This document shows positions 8,323-22,224 of a stretch of 64,000 nt of DNA, in pieces. Origin of the DNA: Lysobacter_C viscosus. GTDB lineage: Bacteria > Pseudomonadota > Gammaproteobacteria > Xanthomonadales > Xanthomonadaceae. How positions within the stretch are numbered: the stretch's first letter is position 1; every line of letters starts with the position of its first letter. A model generated the notes under the pieces. It saw nothing but the letters and a program-made list of their open reading frames with translations. It did no database searches and was not told where the DNA came from. Location of the stretch: assembly GCF_046600715.1 (NCBI RefSeq), contig NZ_JBJMAV010000003.1, positions 62,001 through 126,000 on the forward strand, written 5' to 3'. The position numbers were made by a program, and so were the translations under genes.

Positions 8323-9574
8323 CGCCCCGGACGTCGCCCACCACGCCGCGCTGGATGCGCGCATGGTCGCGGCCGTGCGCGACATCAAGCTGCTCACCCT
8401 GACCAGCTGGCCGGCCGAGGTCGAACGGCGCTTCTTGGCCGCGCATGCCGCCGGCAACGCGGTGCTGCCGGTGGTGGAGTACCCGCGCCACGACTTCGCC
8501 CCGGTGCGGCGCGAACTCTCGGCCATCGCCGCGGCGGCCGACCCCGGCCACCCGCTGGGCCACTACCTGGTCGAATCCACCGCCAGCTGGGACGAGGCCG
8601 CGGCGCTGCTGGAATGCCTGGGCACCACCGCGGTCACCGTGCATTCGGTGCGCCTGTACGGCCGCCCCGACGAACCGCTGCCCGGCAACGGCCCGACCAC
8701 GCGCGACGCCGCCCGCCACTTCATCTCCATTGCCGACGAACTCGACCACGAGCTGATGGCCCCGGCCGAGCACATCTCGATCTCGGCCATCGCCCTGCAG
8801 CTGCAGCTGCAGCGCGACCTGGACAGCTTCTTCGACGGCCGCGTCATCGACGTGGTGCTCGATCCCAACCTGATCGCCAAGGCCGCCGCCGGCGCCACCC
8901 GCATCCGCCTGCGCGACGGCGCCGCCTTCAGCGACTACGACCGCGACCAGCTGCTGCAGCACGAAGCGTTCGTGCACTCGCTGACCGCGCTCAACGGCCG
9001 CGAGCAGCCGGTGCTGCCCAGCCTGGCGCTGCCGTCGCCGCGGGTCACCGAAACCCAGGAAGGGCTGGCGACCTTCGCCGAGCAGATCACCGGCAGCATC
9101 GACATCGGCCGCATGAAGCGCCTGAGCCTGCGCATCGAGGCGGTGGCCATGGCGATGGACGGCGCCGACTTCATCGACGTCTTCAACTATTTCATGGCCG
9201 AGGAACAGAGCCCGGTCGACAGCTTCGCCTCCGCGCAGCGCGTGTTCCGCGGCGTGCCGGTCGGCGGCGGCTCGGCCTTCACCAAGGACGCGGTGTACCT
9301 GCGCGGGCTGATCGGCGTGCACACCTTCTTCCGCTGGGCGCTGCGCGCGCAGAAGCTGCAGACCTGCCGCTGGCTGTTCGCCGGCAAGATGACCCTGGGC
9401 GACGTGCAACGCTTCGAACCGCTGTTCGAGTCCGGCGTGCTGCTGCCCGCGCGCTGGATGCCACCGTGGATCACCCGCGCCAACGGCCTGGCCGGGATGC
9501 TCGCGTTCTCCCTGTTCGCCAACCGCATCCGCCTGGACGCGGTCAACGCCGACGACGGCCACCTGACCCTCTGA
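8309..9574 (+). CDS. DUF1704 (QEGLA-motif) HExxxH metallohydrolase
   Basis: The protein has 421 residues. It contains HEAFVH, a HExxxH zinc motif, followed about 50 residues on by TQEGLATFAE, whose Glu is the expected third ligand. This is the pattern of the DUF1704 family, annotated in bacteria as flavohemoglobin expression-modulating QEGLA motif protein. The family also includes the eukaryotic MATCAP/KIAA0895 tubulin carboxypeptidases, so a peptidase role is plausible. The bacterial substrate is unknown. ATG 8309 lies within the end of rsgA, so the two are co-transcribed and probably translationally coupled. Confidence 0.88.
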   Translation: MGSADAPDVAHHAALDARMVAAVRDIKLLTLTSWPAEVERRFLAAHAAGNAVLPVVEYPRHDFAPVRRELSAIAAAADPGHPLGHYLVESTASWDEAAALLECLGTTAVTVHSVRLYGRPDEPLPGNGPTTRDAARHFISIADELDHELMAPAEHISISAIALQLQLQRDLDSFFDGRVIDVVLDPNLIAKAAAGATRIRLRDGAAFSDYDRDQLLQHEAFVHSLTALNGREQPVLPSLALPSPRVTETQEGLATFAEQITGSIDIGRMKRLSLRIEAVAMAMDGADFIDVFNYFMAEEQSPVDSFASAQRVFRGVPVGGGSAFTKDAVYLRGLIGVHTFFRWALRAQKLQTCRWLFAGKMTLGDVQRFEPLFESGVLLPARWMPPWITRANGLAGMLAFSLFANRIRLDAVNADDGHLTL

Positions 9575-9612
9575 AGCCCCTGCCGTACCCGTCGCACGCA
9601 ACGCCGCGTCAC

Positions 9613-10510
9613 TGCAGGAGCGGCTTCAGCCGCCCCCTGCAACCACCCAAATCCCCCAGCCCTTGTAGGAGCGACGTAAGTCGCGATCGCACCCGCACGA
9701 CCTGGCAGAAATCGCGAAGCACCCGGACCCCCTTCGCGACTCACGTCGCTCCTACAACGGTCGCGGGGCAGCACGATCGCGGCTGAAGCCGCTCCTACAA
9801 GGGCGCCCACCCGCCCGCTGGCGTCCAAATCTCCCCACCCTTTGTAGGAGCGACGTAAGTCGCGATCGCACCCGCACGCCCTGGCAGAAATCGCGAAGCA
9901 CCCGGACCCCGTTCGCGACTCACGTCGCTCCTACAACGGTCCCGGAGCGGCACGATCACCGCTGAAGCCACTCCTACAAGGCCGCCCACCCGCTCGCGCC
10001 CGAATCCCCCCAACCTTTGTAGGAGCGACGTAAGTCGCGATCCCACCCGCACGCCCTGGCAGAAATCGCGACGCGCCCGGACCCCCTTCGCGACTCACGT
10101 CGCTCCGACAACGGTCGCGGGGCAGCACGATCGCGGCTGCAGCCGCTCCTACAAGGGCGCCAGCCCGCCCGCGCGCCCGAATCCTCCCCACCCTTTGTAG
10201 GAGCGACGCAAGTCGCGATCGCACCCGCACGACCTGGCGGAAATCGCGACGCGCCCGGACCCCGTTCGCGACTCACGTCGCTCCTACAACGGTCCCGGAG
10301 CGGCACGATCACCCCTGAAGCCGCTCCTACAAGAGCGCCCACCCGCTCGCGCCCGAATCCTCCCCACCCTTTGTAGGAGCGACGTAAGTCGCGATCGCAC
10401 CCGCACGCCCTGGCGGAAATCGCGAAGCACCCGGACCCCCCTTCGCGACTCACGTCGCTCCTACAAGGGTCCCGGGGGAGCGCTATCGCGGCTGAAGCCG
10501 CTCCTTCAGG
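9613..10510. repeat. Composite REP tandem array, about 177-bp unit, five copies
   Basis: The TGTAGGAGCGACGTAAGTCG start recurs near 9664, 9843, 10018, 10196 and 10372 (spacing 175-179 bp). Each unit has a class-1 REP, a constant linker (CCCGCACGnCCTGGCnGAAATCG), an inverted class-1 REP, then an inverted class-2 REP (GGCTGAAGCCGCTCCTAC) and a variable join. The array fills the whole gap between the DUF1704 gene and maeB, and no gene is seen in it. Confidence 0.92.
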
Positions 10511-10592
10511 CGCGGGGACGGGGCGCGGGCGCTGCCTCCGCCACGTGGCGCGAGCACCGCACCGGCTTTCCGGCCGGCTACGACGGCTCCGT

Positions 10593-10598
10593 TAGAAT
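10593..10598 (+). promoter_or_regulatory. -10 box TAGAAT upstream of maeB
   Basis: GTTAGAATCGGGAG is found 36 bp before the maeB ATG. It is the same TAGAATCGG word as upstream of rsgA, and it follows directly after the REP array. Confidence 0.5.
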
Positions 10599-10633
10599 CG
10601 GGAGCCGCCCCCGCCGTGCCGGAACCCCACGCG

Positions 10634-12916
<2,283 letters not shown>

Positions 12917-12935
12917 CCGCCGCCACCGCACGCGC

Positions 12936-13919
12936 ATGACCGCGCCGCGCGCCACCGTACTGCTGTTGAACTACAACACCGGTGGCCGCGTGGGCGCGGC
13001 GATCGCCGGTGCGCTGGCGCAGACCGTGCCGTGCCGCATCGTGGTGTCCGACGATGCTTCCCCGGATGATTCGTGGGCGAGCATCCAGCACGCGCTCGAT
13101 ACCGACCACGGCCCCCACCAGGTCCGCGCGGTGCGCAACCCCGGCAACCTCGGCCTGGGCGCGCACCTGTCGCTGCGCATGGGCGAGGTCGACACCGACG
13201 TGGTCGTGCAGATGGCCGGCGACGACGTGTCCTACCCGCAGCGCGTGGAACGGCTGCTGGCCGCGTTCGACGCCGACCCGCGGGTGATGGTCGCCGGCAG
13301 CGGGTACGACAAGGTCGACGACGACGGCAACGACCTCGGCCCGGGCCGTGCCCGCGTGCCCGATGACTTCGACATCCGCCACTTCGCCCGGGCAGGCCGC
13401 TTCACCACCCTGCTCGGCGCGTCGATGGCGTGGCGGCGGGAGGTGTTCGACCGCATCGGCCCACTGCACGCGCGCGTCGAGGACAACGCCCTGACCATGC
13501 GCGGCGCGCTGCTCGGCCGCGGCGTGCAACTGCCCGACCGCCTGCTGCGCTACACCGTCGGCGCCGGCAACCTCAGCAGCTGGGTGTTCGCCAAGGGCGA
13601 CGGCAGCCAGAAGGCCTTCCAGCGCCGCTACCGCCGCCTGCTGCGGATGTACCGCGACGTGGCCGACGACCTGGATGGCGCCATCGCCCGGGTGGTGGAG
13701 GAGGGTGCCGCGATCGACCCCGCCCACCTGCGCGCCGCTCGCCAGGTCGCCCGCATGTACCGCCTGGAAGCGGACCAGCGTGAAGCGATCCTCGAACGCC
13801 CCCGCCACGAGTGGATCGCCCCGCTCTGGCAAGGCCTCGTCCGCCCCGGCCTGCGCCGCAAGAGCGCCGAACGCGCCGTCAAGCTGCTGCTCCCGCGCAA
13901 GTGGTTCGGCGGCAAGTGA
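12936..13919 (+). CDS. Family 2 glycosyltransferase
   Basis: A 327-residue GT-A fold protein. It opens with TVLLLNYNTGGRV, then VVSDDASPDDSW and VQMAGDDVSYPQRVERLLAAF, which carries the DxD-like metal site (GDD). LGASMAWRREVFDRIGP corresponds to the acceptor region. The C-terminal 100 residues are Arg-rich and helical and could bind membrane. The gene starts 19 bp after maeB. The acceptor is unknown; a cell-surface polysaccharide is the usual role. Confidence 0.85.
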   Translation: MTAPRATVLLLNYNTGGRVGAAIAGALAQTVPCRIVVSDDASPDDSWASIQHALDTDHGPHQVRAVRNPGNLGLGAHLSLRMGEVDTDVVVQMAGDDVSYPQRVERLLAAFDADPRVMVAGSGYDKVDDDGNDLGPGRARVPDDFDIRHFARAGRFTTLLGASMAWRREVFDRIGPLHARVEDNALTMRGALLGRGVQLPDRLLRYTVGAGNLSSWVFAKGDGSQKAFQRRYRRLLRMYRDVADDLDGAIARVVEEGAAIDPAHLRAARQVARMYRLEADQREAILERPRHEWIAPLWQGLVRPGLRRKSAERAVKLLLPRKWFGGK

Positions 13920-13928
13920 CGTAGCTTT

Positions 13929-14660
13929 TTGTAGGAGCGACGTAAGTCGCGACCGCGCTGCCTCCGGAAGGTTTCGAATCGCGACTCACGTCGCTCCTAC
14001 CCCGCCAGGCGACCCCTGCTTCATGTAGGAGCGACGTAAGTCGCGACCGCGCTGCCTCCGGAAGGTTTCGAATCGCGACTCACGTCGCTCCCACCCCGCC
14101 AGGCGACCCCTGCTTCATGTAGGAGCGACGTAAGTCGCGACCGCGCAACCTCCGGACGTCTTCGAATCGCGACTCACGTCGCTCCTACCCCGCCAGGCGA
14201 CCCCTGCTCCTTGTAGGAGCGACGTAAGTCGCGACCGCGCCGCCTCCGGAACGTTTCGAATCGCGACTCACGCCGCTCCTACCCGGCCAGGCGACCCCTG
14301 CTCCTTGTAGGAGCGACGTAAGTCGCGACCGCGCAACCTCCGGACGTCTTCGAATCGCGACTCACGTCTCTCCTACCCCGCCAGGCGACCCCTGCTTCCT
14401 GTAGGAGCGACGTAAGTCGCGAACGCGCAACCTCCGGACGTCTTCGAATCGCGACTCACGCCGCTCCTACCCCGCCAGGCGACCCCTGCTCCTTGTAGGA
14501 GCGACGTAAGTCGCGAACGCGCAACCTCCGGACGTCTTCGAATCGCGACTCACGCCGCTCCTACCCCGCCAGGCGACCCCTGCTTCCTGTAGGAGCGACG
14601 TAAGTCGCGAACGCTCAACCCCGGACGTCTTCGAATCGCGACTCACGTCGCTCCTACAAC
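13929..14660. repeat. REP tandem array, exact 94-bp unit, eight copies
   Basis: TGTAGGAGCGACGTAAGTCG starts at 13930, 14024, 14118, 14212, 14306, 14400, 14494 and 14588, each exactly 94 bp apart. A unit is: REP, a linker ending CGAATC, the inverted REP (GCGACTCACGTCGCTCCTAC), and a constant CCCGCCAGGCGACCCCTGCTTC spacer-like join. Substitutions are scattered among copies. The last unit runs into the RAYT gene, whose stop codon lies in the terminal inverted REP. Confidence 0.95.
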
Positions 14661-15145
14661 GGCGGCGCGTCGCTATTGACCCAATTCGCACCCCAGAACG
14701 GGTAATCGCCGGCACGCTCCACCAGCCCCGCCCGGATCGGATTGCCCACGACGTACCGCGCGGCATTCCTAAGGCCTTCCTCCTGCCGCAGCCCATGGTC
14801 GTGGAACCCACGCGCCCATACCCGGCACTGCACGCCCGCCCCGGCACGTACGCGCCGTGCACTGTTCACCTTCAGCCGTTGCACCACCTGGCCGAGGGAA
14901 TCCCGTGACCCCAGCTCGATCAACCCGTGCCAGTGATCCGGCATCAGCACCCACGCCAGCAGCCGTGCGTCACGCCACAGCCGCCCATCCACCATCGCGG
15001 CCGACGCCACGGCACCGGTCCAGAACCGCGCGAACAAGGGCCGCCGCGCCTCCGTCGTGAAGGTCACCAGGTAGACCTGACCGGGCAGCGAGACACGCCC
15101 CCGGCGCAGGGCGACATGGCCAGGGCGGTGGATGGCGTTGGACAT
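14654..15145 (-). CDS. REP-associated tyrosine transposase (RAYT)
   Basis: The protein has 163 residues, typical of RAYTs (Y1/HUH transposase superfamily, IS200/IS605-related). It shows PGQVYLVTFTTEARRPLF at the N terminus, the HUH motif in MPDHWHGLIEL, a helix with LGQVVQRLKVNSARRV, and a C-terminal ARYVVGNPIRAGLV carrying the candidate nucleophile Tyr. RAYTs nick and move REP palindromes as single strands. The gene is flanked on both sides by REPs. Its stop codon TAG at 14656-14654 is the TAG of a GTAGGAGC REP end, so the C-terminal coding sequence joins the repeat directly. Confidence 0.93.
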   Translation of the reverse strand: MSNAIHRPGHVALRRGRVSLPGQVYLVTFTTEARRPLFARFWTGAVASAAMVDGRLWRDARLLAWVLMPDHWHGLIELGSRDSLGQVVQRLKVNSARRVRAGAGVQCRVWARGFHDHGLRQEEGLRNAARYVVGNPIRAGLVERAGDYPFWGANWVNSDAPPL

Positions 15146-15212
15146 GCCGCGACGATGCCGCCGGCCGCCGCATGGCCGCAGTCAGACGATGCCCCGCCGG
15201 CGCGTGGGGTTC

Positions 15213-15461
15213 GGTCGCGACTCACGTCGCTCCTACAAAATGAAAGCCCCCCCCTTTGTAGGAGCGACGTAAGTCGCGAACCCGACGTCCGCAAGCGGAA
15301 GACCCCCAACCGGCGCAGTCACGCAGAGAAGCCGACACCCTCCCGCTCCACCCAACCGCTGCATACCCGCACCCCCTCTTGTCGGAGCGACGCAAGTCGC
15401 GACCCCCATCCCACAACCCAACACCGCCACCCCATGATCGCGACTCACGTCGCTCCTACAG
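15213..15461. repeat. REP cluster upstream of the RAYT gene
   Basis: Four class-1 REP halves are seen: inverted at about 15213-15237, direct at about 15257, a degenerate direct copy TGTCGGAGCGACGCAAGTCG near 15379, and inverted at about 15438-15461. They lie between the RAYT start and aceE, with no gene between. Confidence 0.85.
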
Positions 15462-15553
15462 GGGCAACCACCACACGCCCACGTACGTTCCCTGCCTCGT
15501 CCCGGCCTCCAAACCGCCGCATCCCACCCCAAAGCCACCCCCAACCCCGCTGC

Positions 15554-15559
15554 TAGAAT
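15554..15559 (+). promoter_or_regulatory. -10 box TAGAAT upstream of aceE
   Basis: TGCTAGAATCC is found 55 bp before the aceE ATG, the third example of this word before a plus-strand housekeeping gene in the window. Confidence 0.5.
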
Positions 15560-15613
15560 CCACCCCTATTTCCCCCATCGACAACGAGGCGCGGCCACGG
15601 GGCCGCGAGGCGC

Positions 15614-18319
<2,706 letters not shown>

Positions 18320-18338
18320 CAACATTGAAGTGCTACTT

Positions 18339-18366
18339 AAAGGGCGACTCTGGTCGCCCTTTTCAT
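18339..18366 (+). terminator. Strong rho-independent terminator of aceE
   Basis: AAAGGGCGAC, loop TCTG and GTCGCCCTTT make a perfect 10-bp stem followed by CATT. It ends just before the dtcA ribosome-binding site (GAGGGGA at 18368-18374). It should insulate aceE from the acquired defence genes. Confidence 0.93.
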
Positions 18367-18377
18367 TGAGGGGACGT

Positions 18378-21300
18378 ATGAGGAGAAAGAAGGCCAATAA
18401 GCTAACTCAAGTCGCCCGAAGCTTAGGGGTGCTCGATGCAAGGCATGCGCTCCGAAAAATAGGCGATATTCGCGCGGAACTTCAAGCGCCGGCCTATGTA
18501 TCGCTGCTTCGCGCGGTGGATATTTCGGCGCCAAAGCATAAGGCGATATTCAACCAGAAACCAACCAGCTTTGCAGACCTAGCATTTCGTGGGCCTATGC
18601 AGCCTCTTCGTCTGGAAAACGAACTTGCGTGGGCCGCATCGGTGCTGCCTCGATTAAGGAAGACCCTAGACGATCACTCGGAACTGCAAATCCAGCTCCA
18701 GAGCACCTTCGCGGTAGGAGACTTCGAGCACATGGCAGTGCTGATCGATCGTCACATCGAAGTCTGCGGCTGGAGCTACTGGGCCGCTGATCTGAAGTTC
18801 GCGGTAACTCAGAAAACCGGGGGGACTCTTGAAGTCAGGAGGCTAGCAGCGCTGCTCCAGAAAGGCGCCACTAATCGTCCAAGCAGCCTGTACGCGACAA
18901 TACTAATTGATCGAACCGATGAAACACTCACATATGGTCAGTTTTCGGCGAAAGCCGGCCGCTCGTTTCCGAGGTTCGAACCGTTGTGGTTTCGAACATA
19001 CATAAGATACAGGGCAACGGGCTCCGTAGATAATCCAGAACACGAATTTCCAATTCTGTTATCGACAGAGATCAAGTCTTCTGCAGTCGATTACTTTGAA
19101 TGCATCATCGATTGCCTTATCACCATCAATGAGGATTCAAAACTTAGCCACTTGTGGGGCGACGGGAGGGCGCTGCTAGAGGCGCTGTCAGATTCTGCCC
19201 TCAGTGACCTGCGGATTGTGAAACTGAGGTCAGCGTACGGGATCACCACGTCGCATCCAACTTTGAATGCCCCGAGATCTCCTACTGATCGTCTGGAGGC
19301 GGCCACACTCGGTATTCGTATTGATAGTCACGATACCGATAGCTCGCAGTCTGAGAGTGAGATCATTAACCGCCTAATTCGGGTGCAGGAGTCTGACATT
19401 CCGAGTAGTGATGAATCAGATGAGCTAATAAAAACAGGGTTAAATTTCAAGAGCCTCCCGCTGGGAGTTAACGTGGCCTATGCTGCTTTTAGAGGAGCGA
19501 CCGCAGATGTCAATCGGCGCGTATTGGATCTAACCGCAACGCTGGTATCAACTAACGTTTATAGCGTTCATTGCCTCGCGTTTCGAGACGATATAGTCAT
19601 CGAACATATAGACCACTATTGTGAAGACAGTGGGCTGGACGCTGAGGACAGGCGCATATTGTCCTGGACTAAATCCGTCATCGATAACGGTTATAAGGCG
19701 GGCGAAGATCCTCCTAAGTCACTTTTCGTCGCGTGGCTAGCTAAGTATCTTGTAACCCTTCGCCGGTTTGAAGAGGCATACTCGCTTTGCGTGTCTATGG
19801 ACACATTGGGCGCACCTTGGACAAAATTGTCAGCAAAGTTGAAAATTCGCATAGCAAAAGAGAGCTACGATCTAAATAGTGCCCTTCGGCATGCGGCTGA
19901 GATGTTGGTTAAGGACTACCGATACGCTTACGATCTGCCGCTTGATCTAATATTCAGCTCTCAGTCTTGGTCTGATTTTAAGAAGTTTGATCCCGCTTTG
20001 ATCGGCCTGGTAGCACACTATGCGACTAACCTTTCGAGCGATGGAAATACGCGTTTTATTTGCAGAATGGCTTGCAGATATTTCTTTAAGGCTGGAAGCC
20101 GTGAAAGTTTAGATGAGCTATGGAGCTCGCTAGAGTCTGATTTCGAGAGGGCGGTGGTCGTTGCATTTCTTGAAGACGCGTGGACCGAAGAGAACCTTGT
20201 GCTCATTGAGGATTTCAGGTCTACGCATGATGTTCGCAGAGAGCGAATGGAGCTGTTTCAGCAGTTGCTGATATGGAACCCTGAAGGGGAGCAGGAATAC
20301 TCGCGTTACATTAAGCAGCTGACACTTGACGAGACTTTGTGGCGGGGCCTACAGCATCTTGATGAAACGCGCATTTTTGTGAATGAGGCAGCGATCTCGC
20401 GTTGGGCAGAGAAGGAGCTGCTTCCAAGTTTTGAGCGCTGGCGGTCCCTGAACGAAGAAGTAGATCCTGCAACATTGGATGATGAGCTCATCCGCAATTA
20501 CTTGGTTAACCCAAGCGTCGAAAATTTGATAATGGCGCTTCCCCAGGAGGGTGTCACTGAGAGCAATACCATCCTGTTGGATATTATCGACAGGATGTTT
20601 AAAAGGTTTATGACAGATCCTGCTAACGGGCTCGAATCCTATCTGAGCCTAAGAATTAGGCACGGCACTCTGCGCGGAACTTTGTTAGGACCGATTGAGG
20701 AGGAGGGGCTCCTGATCTCGGGAGATGCCAGTGAAGAGGCATTCCATAGACGGTGGGACCATGTATTGCCCCTGCAGGGGGATGCGCTTGCTGCTGTGTT
20801 GGCATCCTTGCGGCGATTCTCTCTAGATGTACAGGAGTCGGTCCGTGCCTTGGTAGACGAGCGCGTGCAGGTCCATTCCTCTGCAAAGCCAGTGGGGACG
20901 TTCCCAACGGTAATTGACAGTCCGACCGCTCGGCTAATACCTACTGTGTTCTCTCCAGAGATGTCGTTCTCTGCATTTCTGTCCACTTGCTATATGCTCT
21001 TCTGGACAATGATCCAGCCGGCGCGGCAAGCATTGGCAGACCATATTAGTGTGAGCGTTAAATCGGAATTGCAATCGAGCTTCGAACGATTGAGTAGCGA
21101 GCTGGGAGAGGATTCGAAGCTTGTAGCCTTGGTAGGTGCGCTACGGGCAGCGGCAACAAACGTTCAAAATCAATGCGACATAGTCTCAGGGTGGTTCACA
21201 CGAGAATCTGAGTCCGAGGCGCAGTCGTATCCTTTACACGTGGCTATTGAGATTGCGAAGCGCGCAACGAACAATGTTTACCGCAAGTTTGATGGCGAGC

Positions 21301-21752
21301 TCGTTGTAGATGAGGGTAACGCGGTTGACCTCAATCTATCTGCAAATGGGTTGGCGGTTCTGTACGACTGTCTCTACGTTGTTTTTGAGAATGCGTGGAA
21401 GCATTCGGGTCTCGGTGAAGCGCTGGGGCCGATTTCTGTTAGCACCAGCTTTTGTAAGGAAAAAGGGATACTTGAACTCAATATCGAGAATAGACTTTCG
21501 CTTGCGCGGGCGGATGATATGAGGGGTGAACGTTTGGCAGAACTGCGCGCCAAGTACTTGAGAGCACTCCCCGTGGAGCTTGTCGCTAGAGAGGGAGGGT
21601 CCGGCTTTGCCAAGTTGGCTCGTGCAGTGCAGATGGTTGATCGTGAGCTGTGTCCTCAGCCCCTGGATTTCGGAGTACGAGAAGGCAACTGGTACGTCAA
21701 GATCGACATACCACTCTATGAGCGAAACTCACGCTACGATGCCTATGAATAA
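18378..21752 (+). CDS. dtcA: Detocs sensor kinase DtcA-like protein
   Basis: A 1,124-residue cytosolic protein; no signal peptide or membrane segment is seen. Roughly residues 1-800 are helical, repeat-like and of unrecognised family, the likely sensor. The C-terminal quarter is histidine-kinase-like: a helix with QALADHISVSVKSEL (candidate phospho-His889), a second helix (ALRAAATNVQNQCDIVSGWF), an N-box VFENAWKHSG (Asn1005), and a late glycine box EGGSGFAKL (1072-1080). In Detocs phage defence, DtcA senses infection and passes phosphate to DtcB and DtcC. ATG 18378 follows GAGGGGA. The sequence is clearly AT-richer than aceE, with many AAA, ATA and TTA codons, consistent with horizontal transfer. 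It overlaps dtcB. Confidence 0.85.
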   Translation: MRRKKANKLTQVARSLGVLDARHALRKIGDIRAELQAPAYVSLLRAVDISAPKHKAIFNQKPTSFADLAFRGPMQPLRLENELAWAASVLPRLRKTLDDHSELQIQLQSTFAVGDFEHMAVLIDRHIEVCGWSYWAADLKFAVTQKTGGTLEVRRLAALLQKGATNRPSSLYATILIDRTDETLTYGQFSAKAGRSFPRFEPLWFRTYIRYRATGSVDNPEHEFPILLSTEIKSSAVDYFECIIDCLITINEDSKLSHLWGDGRALLEALSDSALSDLRIVKLRSAYGITTSHPTLNAPRSPTDRLEAATLGIRIDSHDTDSSQSESEIINRLIRVQESDIPSSDESDELIKTGLNFKSLPLGVNVAYAAFRGATADVNRRVLDLTATLVSTNVYSVHCLAFRDDIVIEHIDHYCEDSGLDAEDRRILSWTKSVIDNGYKAGEDPPKSLFVAWLAKYLVTLRRFEEAYSLCVSMDTLGAPWTKLSAKLKIRIAKESYDLNSALRHAAEMLVKDYRYAYDLPLDLIFSSQSWSDFKKFDPALIGLVAHYATNLSSDGNTRFICRMACRYFFKAGSRESLDELWSSLESDFERAVVVAFLEDAWTEENLVLIEDFRSTHDVRRERMELFQQLLIWNPEGEQEYSRYIKQLTLDETLWRGLQHLDETRIFVNEAAISRWAEKELLPSFERWRSLNEEVDPATLDDELIRNYLVNPSVENLIMALPQEGVTESNTILLDIIDRMFKRFMTDPANGLESYLSLRIRHGTLRGTLLGPIEEEGLLISGDASEEAFHRRWDHVLPLQGDALAAVLASLRRFSLDVQESVRALVDERVQVHSSAKPVGTFPTVIDSPTARLIPTVFSPEMSFSAFLSTCYMLFWTMIQPARQALADHISVSVKSELQSSFERLSSELGEDSKLVALVGALRAAATNVQNQCDIVSGWFTRESESEAQSYPLHVAIEIAKRATNNVYRKFDGELVVDEGNAVDLNLSANGLAVLYDCLYVVFENAWKHSGLGEALGPISVSTSFCKEKGILELNIENRLSLARADDMRGERLAELRAKYLRALPVELVAREGGSGFAKLARAVQMVDRELCPQPLDFGVREGNWYVKIDIPLYERNSRYDAYE

Positions 21753-22224
21753 ACTCGCAACACTAATAGTCGAAGACGACGAGCCAAAGCTTCGTGCGAT
21801 AGTTAAATTCTTCGAAGAAGAGTTTCCGTCGTTTCCCTTATTGCTGGCGCGGTCACTGACCTCTGCGGTGGACGTGGTTATGCGCAATCCTATCGAGTTG
21901 GCGGTAATTGACATGTCGTTACCGACTTACGACCTTTCTCATGATTCGGCTGGTGGTGGAACGCCTCAGGGTTTTGGGGGTAGCGACATACTGCGATTCA
22001 TGCATTCCGAGGTTGGCCGGGTGAATACCATCGTATTGACTCAATATGAGGAGTTTCCTTCTGATGGTGTTGGCGGGTGCCGCTCCCTTGATGACCTTAG
22101 AGTCGAGCTGACTCGAGATCTTGGCTCAGACTTCCATGGGATAATTTATTATTCGGGTCTCCATGGCGAGTGGCGCACAAAGCTTAAGGCTTTAATTGAC
22201 TCATTGCAGGCAGGCACGCGATGA
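21745..22224 (+). CDS. dtcB: Detocs stand-alone receiver DtcB-like protein
   Basis: 159 residues, a single CheY-like receiver with no output domain. The acidic pocket is VEDD (10-12) and the phospho-acceptor is Asp56 in LAVIDMSLP; the strand-4 site is VLTQ. Compared with CheY it has a long loop (YDLSHDSAGGGTPQGFGG) after the Asp, and the conserved strand-5 Lys is not obvious. In Detocs, the stand-alone receiver drains phosphate from the kinase and so prevents accidental activation. The ATG overlaps the dtcA 3' end (an alternative ATG lies at 21739), and the stop overlaps dtcC as ATGA. Confidence 0.85.
   Translation: MNKLATLIVEDDEPKLRAIVKFFEEEFPSFPLLLARSLTSAVDVVMRNPIELAVIDMSLPTYDLSHDSAGGGTPQGFGGSDILRFMHSEVGRVNTIVLTQYEEFPSDGVGGCRSLDDLRVELTRDLGSDFHGIIYYSGLHGEWRTKLKALIDSLQAGTR

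Noticed and set aside
13929..14660. CRISPR array
   Set aside because: The whole 94-bp unit repeats, including the segment between palindromes, so there are no unique spacers. The palindromes are REPs and no cas genes are nearby.
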